Shown piece by piece: positions 1 through 13,205 of a stretch of 64,000 nt of DNA. Both the position numbers and the translations under genes were made by a program. Below the pieces are notes generated by a model. The model was not told where the DNA came from. It did not search any database and saw nothing but the letters and a program-made list of their open reading frames with translations. The stretch's first letter is position 1, and every line of letters starts with the position of its first letter. The stretch covers positions 1 to 64,000 of the forward strand of contig VXAY01001101.1 in NCBI GenBank assembly GCA_013399855.1, read 5' to 3'. Origin of the DNA: Oxyruncus cristatus (lineage: Eukaryota > Chordata > Aves > Passeriformes > Cotingidae).

Positions 1-3000
1 ATATAGGGACTCAAATATTTTTGGGTCCACTTCAGATCTTTTATTTATTGGCAACCTAATCCCAATCACCAGGTCAAAAGAAACTCTCCATGTTCTGGAG
101 GGCTGGGCCTGAACTTAGTATAATTTGACCAGAAGAATGTTATTTTTGAAGCTCCAAGTTTTAGGATTCTGGCACATCCCAATGTCTCATGTTTCTCTTA
201 ATACTTTAATGAACATCCATGATATAACCCCCCCCCTCAATTAGTGGCTAACAATAGGAAATATATCTTTTTTGTCAGATATATTCCAAGAGAAAAACAA
301 ATATTCTTCCTAGTCTATTGAGACATCTGATAATAAAATGTTTCCTAAGTATGTCTCTTTGCATTAGTCCTTATTTAACTGTCTGATTGAGCTGCTCAGG
401 ATCCAGCCATATAGGGGGAAAACAGAAATGCATCACTTTAGAGTATTTTATATTCTTCATTATCTAAGGTGTTGAACTGTCTTCTTTCAGTAGAACTTGT
501 AATAATGTTCCATCAGTTTTGCCTTTTTTTGGAAACCATTGAAAGCTTGTGAGTGGGATCAGGCCTATTTCCCATCAGCAAACTGTGTTAAAATTAATAG
601 TCACATTATACTTCAGGAAGAAGCTTGTTACAATTTTTTAAGGTAGGATATTGTGATTAGACCCACATAGTGTCACTTGTAATTTAAGTAATGGGACTTG
701 TTAAAGACCTCTTTTACTGAAAGATGGCAGAAAATGGCAGCAAATGTCGTTGCTTTTTACAAGCAGCATATGAAATAACATAGGCATCACTGAATAAGGC
801 AATTTTCTAGAATGCTTGAAAATTGGACTAAATTCACTGTCTATATGAAGGACAGATACCAAGTCTCATTGCAGTGGGCTGTGTCAGAAATAGGCTGAGT
901 GATGGGACGTGAAGTGACAGATGTACTGAAAGATATAATATACTTATTGTTTAATCATGTGGATAGAGCAGGAGATGGAAACATTGAGAATAAGAAGATT
1001 ACAGTAAGAGCTAGTGCTTAATCTGAGCAATAGCCTCTGAGGCTTCTTAATCTACTAGGGGAATTGTATAGATGCAGTAAGTCTGATAAGACAAACACAA
1101 GATTCTTTATTCCTTTACGGCAGTGAAATTCTAGATTTTAATTTCTATTATTCTCCAAGGGATTGAGGAAAGGGAAATAGAAAGAGGAAGGCAAAAAAAG
1201 TGCCCTACATTAACTTCATGATTTTGGAAACAGATGATTAAATCTAAGATGTGCCTTTTTGCTTTTGGAAGCATATTAATTTCAGGCTTGGAATCCCCAG
1301 TCTTGGCTGAGGAGTCAAGAGGGCTGTGCTGCTGACTTATGCAGCTTCTGGTCAAATATTGCCATGCTGTCAAAAAGCCTCAGCCGGGTCTGAGGAAAAA
1401 AACTGGTAAATAACTGTCCCTGTCCCATAGGGTTTGTGGTTCAAAAGTTTGCAAGGAATTACAGGATGTAATGGTGTTCCTGAGGGGTGTGTGGCTGCTG
1501 CCCGTAATGATGTGTGTTTGGGGGGGGACAGGATTGAAGTAACTCAGTTTTAATCGATGGGTGGGAGTAGAATGAGAAAAAAAGCAGTAGGTCTTAACAA
1601 GCCCATCTTAGTAATTTTGAAATGTAAAAACCTACAAAGCTGGGTTTTTTGATGGATGCACTTGTGTGGGAGCACATCAGTGTTACCCTTGTGGCCACAG
1701 ACAGCAGGGGAATGCAAACAAATGCCAGTAATCTACTGGTAGGTAGAGGGACCACAGAGAAAGCTTCCCCTTATGTCCTGCAAGAATGTACTGGTTGTTG
1801 GAACATATGCTTGGAAAACCATAAATTAGAATAATTTTTCCAAGCTAGAGAATCACAAGCGCTATTAATTATTACTAATAAAAGTTATTAATGTTGGAAA
1901 CTGTGTAAAGTTAACAGGCTGCTTTCCCTGACTCATCTGTCATTCAGTTGTTCAATAACATGTTAGCTTGAACAATTCCAGCAACTTCTAAATGTTCTAG
2001 GAAACATCTAAATTACATCAGTAGGAAAGGTATTTTAGGAAATTTAATTAGATACCAAAGCATGCAGGTACTTGCAATTTAATTGTTCAAAAAGGAGGGA
2101 TTGCTAAACATTTAATAACATTATTTTTTTCATCATCTTTTGCTTAATGCACACTGGTTCCATGAATGTTAAGCAGTGAAATTTTTAGCAGAAATGTAAA
2201 TGAACACTGCAATAGACAGGTAAACTCTAAATTCTTAAAAATCTTTTAAAGTCTTTATCTATATGATTCAATAAGTTAAATTCTTCTATATATTATTGTG
2301 ATGATCTTGGAAAGATTTCTGTCCTATTCAAGTCCAGAAAGTCTTGTGCCTTATGTGAGTTTCTGCGGTGTTGAAGACTGTTATAAGTCATAAGCTTTCA
2401 AACAATATAAACCTAAAATCCCTTCATCTTCCTGTCATCTCTCACTTGCCCTGTCTCTGCATTTTTCTGAGTTCCTAACCACAAGAGCCTGGCCTAGATC
2501 TCGAGTTGCCTGTGGAGGAAGTGGTGAAAGGAAGCATGACTGTATTCTCATGGGGAACCACAGAAAGTTGGGAAGTAGCATCCTTCTGTGGCTGTTGAAA
2601 GAGATGGCCAAGACATGTAATACATGTAATTACAGTAAACATTCATAAGAGTTGTCAATTGAAGATAATCCTTGTCTCTCCTGGATGTCTTCTCTGCTAG
2701 TACAGTGAGGACCTAGGAGTTTTTGCATTGAGCATATTGCTTTCCAGACTGTACCCCCTTCTCTACGGAGAATAACTTCAGGACTCATTCTTTGAGATCT
2801 AAAAAACGGAACTAAAATATGTTTAATTAAAGCTTGTAGAACTGATGATGTAATCTCCCCTTTCCTCTCCTCCCTATTATCACAAACAGTGCTGGAATGT
2901 CTTCCCCAGCAGGGCTAACAATAGTTTGTTGGTCCACTTACTGCTGTTTTAACTTGCCTGAATTTGGTGCTTTCAGTACAGACCCATTATCCCTGCCAGG

Positions 3001-4810
3001 GAGTGCCCCAGGAATATGCAGAAAGCAGGAGAACAGGAGTATTGTATTTCACAGTTAAATGTAGTAAGACTCATTTCATCCTGAGAGGAATTGTTCTGAT
3101 TGTGATACTTGGACAGTCATTTTATAACATGAAAGTGTTTCCGTGTTGAGAGATGGGAGGAAAGATTATATTAATGAAATGATGGTTTCAACAGTGTGAG
3201 TTCACTGCCCAAGTTGCTTGTGAAACTAAGTGATTATGGGAAAATATTGTGAAAAGCCTTCAAAGTCATACATCTCACTGCAGTCAGTGCCACTGGGAGT
3301 TGGTGTGTCTGAGTTGGGTGTTCATGCTTGGCCAGCTTCTCAGACAGAGTTCCTTTTAAAAATCCACCTCTTTTCTGTAAGTGTCACCTTGATATCCAAG
3401 TGTTTCACACTGCTAGTGATTCCTCTTCCATTTCCTCCTCCCTCCCAACAATCCCGTAACACCCCAGTGACTTTTTTTGGGTAAAAGTAACTTATGGAAA
3501 ACATCAGAGCATAAGTTTTTCAGTTTGAAAACTAGGGTACAGATGAAAAAAAAAAATGTAGAGGACATAACTAAAATTATTTTTTTCCTATTATTTTTCT
3601 TTTAATTTGGTTATGCCTCTTTAAAATTAGAAGTATAATGAAGAATGAACTAATAAGGAATGATTAACTAGTAAGTACTTATAATCCTAAACTGCTTTAC
3701 TCTCTTATATCAAACTTATTACATTAAAACACACAAAAATATTTATATTTCAGGACAAAATGAGATGAAGGAACAGTAGGTAACTTGAAAAAATGACTCA
3801 ATTATCTGGATACAAGATACTGAATAATTACCTATGCAAGCACTAACAAAATCATTCATTGGTTTGTTTTGTCAGTTCTTGGTGTTTATACAACTAATTC
3901 AGAAAAATATAATGTCAGTGGGATTCTAATATTCAAAACAGTCAGGCTTGGAACCTCTAATCATGCAGGCTTTTACATGTTTATCTGCAAATAATGGCAG
4001 TACTCGATATATTTGCAGGTAACTCTTTGACTATAGTATGAGCAGAGTCAAGTCTTCTGCGCTTATCATTCTCACCTGAATCAGATATGAATAATCATGT
4101 AGTAAAGACTTAAGTTAGCAGGGGCAAGATAAAGTGAGATGATTTAAACTGGGTTTTGAAGAGGCATTGAGATTATTAGAATCTCTTTAAAAAAATGTCT
4201 CTATGAATTTATATATAAAAATCTTATATCCAAGTAAATAAAGATAATATTATTTTATTTCTGTATATTATTGTTCTTTCCAAAAGAGATGTAGATAGAG
4301 GATATGGAAAGGAAAATCTTTCCTGAGACATTTATACACTTTTGCAAATTAATTTCAATTGTTTTGTAGAGCTGGGCACGATAACATTTCATGGTACGGA
4401 AACGTTTTCCTTTCTTGCCTTGGGGCTCTTTCCTAGTGTATTGTGATACAGAAATGGGAAACCCTTGGTTTGCTTCAACTTCTCACTGAATTCATACAAA
4501 ACCCCCTTATAATACAATCAGCAAGGAATAAGTACTTGCCAGTTTTTATTCTGATCTGATCTACTTTGAATTCCTGTCCAAATACTGATGCAATGGAAAG
4601 TCATGTCCATCAGCTGTGCAAGAACTTTCCACTTGTAAAGTGCACCTGTTGTACTCGTTATGTTCCCTCTGCATTTGTGGAAAAGAATCATTGATCTGTG
4701 ACTGTTTTTATGGAAAACTGCCCAGCTGGGAAGGTCAGTCTTTCTGGTCAACTAGTTAAGTTTTCATCTTTGAGCCTCATACAATTGAATTGTTTAGCTT
4801 GATAACTCAA
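1..4810. other. AT-rich non-coding sequence, no gene seen
   Basis: Unique-looking AT-rich DNA. C9 lies at 228-236, G8 at 1520-1527 and A11 at 3546-3556. The longest open frames are 80-84 codons and match nothing I recognise. No repeat boundaries are visible. Confidence 0.7.
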
Positions 4811-4958
4811 GTGCTTTTTTTGTTTGGTGTGATTTTATTGCAATGTTTTGGTGGTTGGTTGTGTTGTTATTTTTTGGTTGGTTGGTTGGGTATGTTTCTT
4901 TGCTTTTGTTGGTTTTTTGGGGTTTTTTTTGAGTTTTTTTTGTTGGTTTTGGTGGTGA
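4811..4958 (+). repeat. G/T-rich low-complexity tract
   Basis: About 150 bases made almost entirely of T and G, with GGTT units (three in a row at 4876-4888) and long T runs. An apparent 67-residue open frame across it is hydrophobic Phe/Leu/Val-rich translation of the repeat and is not a gene. Confidence 0.9.
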
Positions 4959-6582
4959 TACGTTGTGGAAAAGTCCAGTTCAAAACTATATGATGAAAGA
5001 CATGATAAGTCTTTTTAAAAAAGATCCTAAAACAAATGTGTCATGTTATGTTTAAACCCAAATAAATATCCATCAGTGGGATCTACAGTGTCTGCTTTAT
5101 AGACACAAAGTCTCAGGGTGGGGAAAGTGGCAAAGAACCATTGTTTCCTTAGACCATGGAGAATTATATCAGTAAAGATTCAGTTCATCTATGTCTTACA
5201 TAAAACCAGTGGAATATTTCCCACATCCCAGAGCTGGTATTATGAAGAAGGGAGATGAGGAAGACCTTGTCAATTGATAAGACTTGTTATTCAGTAAGCA
5301 AAATGCATGTCATCAGCTCACAGGAACATTCCAGTCGTTTAGTGCCCCTAATCAGGTTTTATGGTTCAGTGAGATGAGTGTGAAGGTTACTAAAGCGATT
5401 GTGAAATAAAGAAAAATGGAGATAGTTAAAGCAGATTTGTAGTCATTTGTGAGATGTAGTTTTGCAATTAACATGTGCTATTTTCTATTTATGATCACAA
5501 AAAACACACTGACTTGTGCAATATTGATTGGCACACAGCAAATTGAATCTATTTACCTAATCTGCTTAATAGTCTCTGCATTAAAGGGGAGGCAAGACAG
5601 CTGAATATAAGAAGGTAAATCAAAGCAGCTGTCTCCTTCCACTTAGGACATGCAGAATTCTAGACTAGAAGGGGTATTTCACAGCGGGACAACTTATTTC
5701 ATAAGGCAACCTAAAAAGATGGTTTGTGAGAGAAAATCTCTTGTTCATTAGAAAACAGCTTTAAAAATATTGCCATAAATAGGTCCCTGAAAACCACTGG
5801 TTGGAGTAAGATGAATTAAGATTTACATCACAGTTAAGTCTCAGTAAGTTTCATTATGTTTTTCTATATTCGTACTGAAGACTTATGAGAGGCATTACCT
5901 TACATCTTGCAATTCTATGAGGATGCATCCTTCTGAAAAAAAAATGGTTATTTTTTGTGATGGGTTAATGTCAGTTTACATGTTGCACATACTTAAGGCT
6001 TTTATAATTCTTTGTTCTAGTCCCTTGTTCTATTCCTTACTGCACAGTTAAGCTGATAAAATTGTTCTTAAGATGTTTTTAGCTAAGATACTTTTAGCAG
6101 ATTAAAATGAATAAGCAGGATGAACATCTGTTTAAGTGTACAAAGCACACTGTATTCTGCAGGCATCTCCTGCAGCCACCTTGGAAGATTTCTGCTCAGT
6201 GAATTTTAACAAGTGTCGTTACAGAGGATACTTGTTAGCATCATTGTATTCCCAAGGTCATTATCTGTAGGAGTTCTCCTATGTTTGGATGTGTCACAGT
6301 AAAAGGAAGAGCACATATGTGGTCTTGTACTCTAATTGTTCCTAATTAGGAAAAGAGCCATGAATATTGAGAGAAATGTAGCAGAATAAAGAGAAATCTA
6401 GAAGATGAAACTTTGGTAGTTATTGTAGGATAGTCTGTGCCAATGGTTGGTACCAAGGCGTGTCTCAAAACCACATTGGCGTAAGATTTTGCCCTTGAAG
6501 ATGCACAAAAGGTTTCCAGAATGCCTTAAGAACAGAGGGATTTGTCCATTTCAGGATTGACTTAAGGAAGATTTACTGAACT

Positions 6583-6630
6583 GCTTTTTTTGTTTGTTTG
6601 TGTGAAGCAAATGTTTGGTGTTTTTTTGTT
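6583..6630 (+). repeat. T/G-rich low-complexity tract
   Basis: TTTTTTTGTTTGTTTGTGTG is followed by GTTTGGTGTTTTTTTGTTTG after a short interruption. It is a decayed TTTG-type simple repeat. Confidence 0.8.
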
Positions 6631-8509
6631 TGTGGATTCGATAACTGCATTTCAGAGTACTCAGAAGTTACATAATGTATTTTTTTCCCTAAGAAGGCAC
6701 ACAATGTGAATCAAATAGTTGATGGGCTGTCTTGTAGAAGAGGGCCTGTTGCTTCCCATTTCCTTCCCCAGCCGCTGCATAGGTCTGAGGTTTTATTTTT
6801 TTAGCATGTAATAATTGACTTAAGGGGTATATTTTTGTTTCACATAATTCCTAGTAGAGAGCTCATGTTACTTGTGTTTGAGAAATGGTAATGCTTCAAA
6901 GAAACAGATCTTTTTCCAGAATTGACTAGGAATCATTTGAGTGCTGATGTGCAGCAGTGTCCTGTACATCTTATATCTGAAGTATCCCAGTTGGCAAAGT
7001 TGGTCAAATGTGTCTCACTCATTATTACCAAAGAAAATAAAAAAATCTATTTGGAAAGGTCTCAGAAAGAAAAGCTCCTGTAATGTCATCTCAATTTCCT
7101 CGGAAAATGACACTATTAGTATCTGTTTATGTAGGATTTAAGATCAGAAAGCTCGACAGCTAAAACTGATCACTGCAATAAAATTTCATTTAGAAACTGA
7201 AGCTCAAAATTAGGTTCAGGCAGTGGTTCCTCAGAATTGAAACAGCTGAAATAGTAAGTTTTGGTTTGTTATTTATGACTTTCACCTCAGAGCAGACATG
7301 AAAAAGAAGGTCAGGATGCCCTTAGTGCTCAGTAAAAGATACTTTTCAGTGTAAAGCTCTACAAGAGTTGTGAACTTCAGAATATTGACTGTTTATATTT
7401 GGGGAAGAAATGTTTGAAGAGAAGAATGATAGAAAAAGGTGTCCTTCTGGACTGCTTCCATGTCTCTTTCCAGCTGATCAGTCTCAAACTTTGGGAAGGT
7501 TATTTCAAGCACGAGTAAGAGATCTATTAATATCTGGGCTGAGCAGAACTACGCTGCTGCAGCAGCAATCCCTGGAATCTGCACTGGCACATCTGAAGTA
7601 GCTGAGTAACAGTCCAGTGGTCAGTGGAAGTTGATGGTGTGACTGGGTTGTGGTTCTGTGCTGAAACCCAGCCCAGTTTGCGTCACTGCCCTCACTGAGA
7701 ACTGCCCAGGTCAGAAGGGTCTTGGCCAAGTCCGTCTGCACTTTACAGAGGTCCTGAAGCTGCACTAAAAAGACCGAGGAGCAAAGAAGCAACAAAACCT
7801 TAATTTTAGAAATGCTGTGTGGAGGCTTTTATACATGGAAACAATCTCTGTGCTTCTGTTGATGCTGCTTAGTTCTGGCAGAGGAGCAGGCACTTCTGGA
7901 CAGTGTTAGATTTGCTGTGTTAACCTCTTTCTCTGAGGCTTTCAAGAAGGGAAAGGCACATGCTTTCTCTGAGCGGGCTGCAGAAGAGAAGGGAGCGTTT
8001 TCCATTCTTTTGCACACATTAAAATGCACACAACCACTTTTAAACCTGCATTTCTGCCTGCTTTTAGTTAGTGGCATAATATTCCCTGGCTGATTTGCTG
8101 CTGCTTGGAAAAGGTATGGGTCTCATTCAAACCACCATGAAGCACTTGGAGCAATTACTTGTTTTATCTGATTGTGATGCTCTCTGGTCAGAACGGAGGT
8201 GTGAGAGCAAGGAAATTGATGGTAGGGGAGCAGGGAATTTTAATGCTCTCAAGTTAAGCGATGAATAGCTGTCTCTGGGAAAGCTGGCCCATGCCCAGAA
8301 CATTGTGCAGTATAAAAAGGTCATCCTACTCAGCAGGTTTTCCAGTTATTTAGAGAAGACCTCCTCCCTGCTCCATGCTAGTGAAAACTAAGACAACTCC
8401 TTTTACTCTCTTGAGGCCAATCAGTCGGTCTCCAATCACTCAGTTTCCTCTTGAAACTGCTTTCAGAAATTGCTTGAGGGGAGAGGACACTCTAAGAGCC
8501 GCAATAGGA

Positions 8510-11000
8510 TTTTTTTTTTCTAAGATTCTTTTCAGAATGTAAATGAAAATAAACCATTTTGGAGAAGTCCATTAAAATTGACTTTCTAGGCAAATATGAG
8601 ACCTCAATTTTAGTTAGCTGCTTCAGACTTGGAGTTCTTTCTCTCTCTAGCATTCTAACCTTTTATATTTATTTGCTTTAAAATACAGGCATTTTTTTAC
8701 TCTTTTAAATATTTTACTGCAATTTCAACTCCTTGAGTTAAAAGAAGACCCCATTCTGGATAAGTAATGAACTGTAGAGCTAGAACAGTTCTTTTAAATT
8801 CTGCTTATTAGTGTTCACTCAGAATGAAAATTCAGCGAATCTAATCTTTCTTGTAATGTAAACTTGGTGTAGCTTCACTGGCTGATAGTGTGCCAGCCTG
8901 ATTTATCCTTCAGGGTGGTCTTGCCTTTCCAAAGTAAAAATTCTTGGCCTAATATTAGAACTGAGATATGATATTTTGTGGAGTCATGTGAAGAGAAAAA
9001 GAAGTTGTTTCACCTAATTTTTTTTTTTTAAATTCTCTGACCCTCATGTGGCAGTTGGACTTTTGACACTCCAGTGTCCAATCCTCTGCCTTTTGGCTGA
9101 TGGTATTACATTATGAATGTGTCAAGTTCTACAACCTCCTTCTCTTCAGCAATATAATCTAAATATAAACGTTGACTTCAGAGTAATATTCTCTGAAATA
9201 GGAAAAAACCCTCAACATAAAAGTAGCATAGACCTCAGTTGGTTCCGAAGGGCCTAGTTTTCTTATTGTCATGGTATGATGCAACATTTTTCAGAAGTGT
9301 ATGTCATTTGTTTTAATTGAATGAAACTCGATGATGTTTTGGGAATCTAGAAAAGCTTTTACTTTGGGAATTCTTTACTATTTCAGCTTCAAATGTCCTA
9401 TAAGCCACTTTTTAAATGCATGGTTTTTTTCATATGATAGAAAAAAGTGTTGAAGGAGCTGGTATTTGTAGAAACTGGGAAATGTTGAAACAATGCGCAA
9501 AAAATACAGCTCTCTGTGCGATGCTCTTCTGTTTAAGCATGATTACTTTATCCTGTCTAATAACTTATTCTACGTGGTGGTAAAAGTCTTCACACAACTG
9601 AAAAAATCTGGGCCGCTTTTGCTCAGGTAGTTTCACACCTGCAGAATGTATTTACTTAATGATACCCTGGGTTTGGTATGTTCCTCAAATAGAATATTGT
9701 AACTACAACTGAGGAAGACTTGACATTATGAACTACCTGACGGTGACTTGAGAATATATCGGTAGTGCACACACTACATGTGACATGAAATGCTGCTTTG
9801 CACCATCTGTGAACAGCCCCGTTCTTCTGAAGGTCCTGACACTGCTATTAACTCACAGCACAGGGTATTTATCCGTTCACTGAAAGGTACAAGATAATTT
9901 GAGGGAAAATTAACATGTCAGCTTGAACCAGCGCAGAAACGGTTTTATTGCAAAAGGGTATAGAAGTTTCAGGTATAAATAAATATCTGCTGGTATTTGA
10001 GGTTACCAAGAGTTATACACTTGCTGCTCCTTGAACTAATAGCCATAATTTTATACAATTTTCTTTGAGGTTTAAAAAGTTGAAGGTATTTTAGCTTTCA
10101 GAACTTTAGTTTCTTCTGACTTTTGCTTGGCCTCTTTAGGAAAAAAAGAACTTGATCTGAAAAATACTTAAGTATTTGCTCAGTGGTTGAAAAATGGTGA
10201 ATAAGTACATGCAGAAAGAGAACTATTTAATTTCATTGTGATGTTGTTTTTTCACGCTAACCTCAAAGACTTTCTTGCTGGGGTTTGCCTCTCCAAGCTC
10301 CCCTGCCCCATGATTATGCTAATAACTTCCCGCAGCTGATTAACCTGAATAACCGTGTTGTATTTCCACTTTGTAAAGTAACACAAAAAGCTGACAGGAG
10401 CACACACAATACCCCACACCTACGAGATAGGTGTTATCAAGAAAAATTCACCAAACCTCTTTTTTTCTTGTGGGCTGGAAGCAAACACGTATGTAAGGTA
10501 AGTTGGAAGGGAGTGGTGCAGTGAAGGGAGAGGGATTTTACACAGGTTAGGTTTAGGCCAGGGAATCTCATTTCCTTACACTTTTCTGTTGATGAGAATG
10601 ATGATGGCAGACAGTCCTTCAAGAAAGCGTAATCTGAATCTTACCTGTACTCAAGAGGATCCCGTCTCTCTATCCATTGACTGGATTGAAAACACATGGT
10701 TGTGAACATACTTGGATTAAAGCAGGAATTTGTAAATACTGCCGTGATGCTCCTTCCATGTTAGGAAGCATAAGCAGCACTCTATTCTGTGATATGAGAT
10801 CAAACAAAAGCTTAGACATACAGATAAAATGTATAGTGCTGCTTACCTCTTTGCATAGTTTTAGAATAGTCTGGAGCTCAGTGGCAGGATGTGATATAAT
10901 TTATGCAGAAAAAGAGGAAAGAAAATAATTACACTTCTTTTTTTTTTTTTTCCCCTCTCTGGTGGCTAGAAAATGCTGCCTTGGTGTTTTATAGACATGC
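8510..11000 (+). repeat. Three poly-T runs in AT-rich sequence
   Basis: T10 at 8510-8519, T12 at 9018-9029 and T14 at 10938-10951 punctuate otherwise unique AT-rich sequence. No A-run of similar length occurs in this interval. They contribute to the strand asymmetry seen across the whole window. Confidence 0.85.
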
Positions 11001-11667
11001 TTTGTTTTCAGTGATAACGAAGTATTCAGAATTTAAATAGTCACACCATGTTTGTGTAGTCAAATCCAAATCAGCATCGTATTAAATAATTTCCCCTACA
11101 TGTCTGGATTAAGATTACCCTCTCTCACAGATATACTGCCTACACAGAGCTGCACTGCATGTGCTACTATTTGCAGGATCTTTATGGGAGTGTACCACTG
11201 AATACATAGTCAAAAAAAGATTTAAATTATAACAATATTTTTATTGGAACACAAAGTATAGTTACTTTTTAATATACAATCATTAAAATCACTCTTATCA
11301 ACTGAAATTTCAGTATTCATGTAGTTATGAAAAATTAGTCATCCTTATTCTCCACAAAAGCTTTAGGCCTATATCCATCAGTGAGTTGTCTGTTATCTCT
11401 GTTGACACTGTAAATTTAACTCAGTCAAACACACAGCTGTCACCTGAGCTGGTTACAGTTTATTTAAGTGTTTTAGTATACAGGGGAAATAATAGGTTCC
11501 CATCTGTACTACAATAGCCAACTGTGTAGCAGGGAATAACAATGTTCTAATCAGCTTCCTGGGTTAATTATAACCTTGGTAATCATGAAACTCAAGGGAG
11601 TATGGGGGAGGGGGATGATTGGGACTGTTAATTTTATAGAGGCTTTTCTCCCAGAGAGCAGTTTGAC

Positions 11668-11677
11668 ACCACGTGGT
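11668..11677. promoter_or_regulatory. Palindromic E-box ACCACGTGGT
   Basis: A perfect 10-bp palindrome around CACGTG, the class of site bound by USF, MYC/MAX or CLOCK-type bHLH factors. It is a single isolated site with no promoter around it, so function is uncertain. Confidence 0.2.
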
Positions 11678-12579
11678 CAGTTCAATGACTCCAAGGCAGC
11701 TGTCAGATGACCCAACCTCTTTGGGATAAACCCTCTCATATTTGTGTAACCATCCCTCAGGTGTGTCTCCTAAGGAACTGCTGTGTTCTCAATGGGTGGC
11801 AGAAACAGACCTGTCTTGTATCCACAACAGGTCTCTTCATGCTTAAGAACAAAAGTTTCTCTACCTTAGGAAGCCTTGATCAGTATTAAGAGAACTGAAA
11901 CTGAGGATTTCTAGGGCTACTTAGATGGAATATCCCACGTTGTATCCATATATTCTGCTGTTTGTGTGACTGGTGTTCTCTGTCCCTCCCCTGCCAGCCT
12001 ACCTTCAAATACAATTCCCGTCCCTTTCAGATGTCATTCCTCATTGGCAGTAAAAGGAGCCTCGGGTCTGGACAAATACATTTCCCCATGTGAGCATTAA
12101 AAACAGCTGAACAGGCTGCCTGCTTTTGTGCAGTTAAGTGAAGAGCAGTGTATTCTGTCAGTATTGCTGTATCCTTAACATGTGGGGACAGATTTTTAAT
12201 GTTTGGCTAGAGATGCTCAAGTCAAGTCCCTCAAAACCAGGAATTCTGTGCAGAGTGAGCAGGTGTGTGTTGTGGTGCAATCACAGTTGTCATTATCACA
12301 TTGCTCATGCTGAATGAGCTGTGGAAAGTCACTGGCAAATAGTGAAAAATAACTTGCTGTTCTGTGACTACCTTTAGTGTATTTTCCTGTGTTTTGCTCG
12401 GTTATGTCCATGGCTTGCTTTAGTACAGCATGGAAAATTTAGCCTCTTTCTTTCCATTGGCTGGTAAATGGGGTAGTGAAAAGGGAATACAAAAGGAAAG
12501 CTTCAACAGTCTTGTGTACAGATAATTCAGGGAAAAAATTCCCGTCATATCAAGTGCAGATCTTTGCATAGATGAAGCC

Positions 12580-12705
12580 ATAAATTAATTTTATCATTAA
12601 TTTGATTAGACTAAGGATGGCGAGACTTAACCTTAAGAACTGGTTTCAGTAACTTGCAGACTAGAAAAGTGAAGTAATTAATTGCCTTTACTCCTGATTA
12701 ATACA
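12580..12705. promoter_or_regulatory. Cluster of homeodomain-type TAAT sites
   Basis: AATTAATT at 12583-12590, CATTAATTTGATTA at 12595-12608, GTAATTAATTG at 12674-12684 and GATTAATA at 12696-12703 fall within 125 bases. Such clusters occur in developmental enhancers but also arise readily in AT-rich DNA. It directly precedes a GC-richer pocket. Confidence 0.2.
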
Positions 12706-12739
12706 TTGTCATGCATGTAGTAGCTTGTTTCTAATTCTT

Positions 12740-13205
12740 CGAGGATTACGCCAGTTTCTCCAGAGACTCGCCAATGAGTAACGATGAAGCCAGCTTGGGC
12801 AGGTTGCAGTTTGCCTCCCACACCAGTGGGAACAGCTGTGACAAAAATGTGAACTCCTGGAGCACTTCGCTTGGAGAAGTAGTTGTCTGCTCCACCCAGA
12901 TTGACCTTCTGATAAACTGGGCTGGGATGGGGAGTGACGGCTTCTTAAAATTGTAACTTCTTTCTGTCACTTCCCCCTTCCTGGAAGTTAGTTGACGTGA
13001 AGCTCTGTGTCTGCTAATATCAACCACGGAAGGGTCTGTGGAAAGTTGGGCAGGAGGTAGCCCATAACCCCCGAGTTTCTGTGGGTTGCATGCTCTGAGG
13101 CATTGTCTGTGAGCCATCCCTGGCTGCCACACTCGCTGTTGCACAAACTAATGCAGCTGTGGTCTGTCTTCTGCCCCCGGGTTCGCCTTGGATACTAAAC
13201 AAACT
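12740..13205. other. GC-richer pocket of unknown origin with a 132-codon minus-strand ORF
   Basis: Composition changes abruptly from flanking AT-rich DNA. The minus strand is open for 132 codons (13144 to 12746), overlapping another minus frame of 67 codons (13223-13020). The predicted peptides show no domain, signal peptide or membrane segment that I recognise. A diverged LTR or other retroelement fragment is possible, as is a conserved regulatory element or an untranslated exon. No target duplication or terminal TG...CA could be fixed. I do not call a gene here. Confidence 0.4.

Larger units (their letters stand above)
4959..12579. other. AT-rich non-coding sequence, no gene seen
   Basis: This holds scattered simple tracts and a moderately GC-rich patch at 7440-7760. 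In that patch a minus-strand TATAAAAG (complement of 7826-7833) lies 31 bases upstream of a 96-codon minus frame starting at 7795. The peptide is unrecognised and the pairing is probably fortuitous. ATTATGCTAATAA near 10313-10325 resembles a POU site. Nothing else could be assigned. Confidence 0.65.

Noticed and set aside
4790..4993. 67-residue hydrophobic peptide resembling a membrane protein
   Set aside because: It is a translation of a G/T low-complexity tract; Phe, Leu, Val, Trp and Gly codons follow directly from T and G content.
7505..7833. Minus-strand TATAAAAG followed by a 96-codon frame, suggesting a small gene or LTR promoter
   Set aside because: A single TATA-like octamer is common in AT-rich DNA, the peptide is unrecognised, and no LTR ends or polyadenylation signal could be placed.
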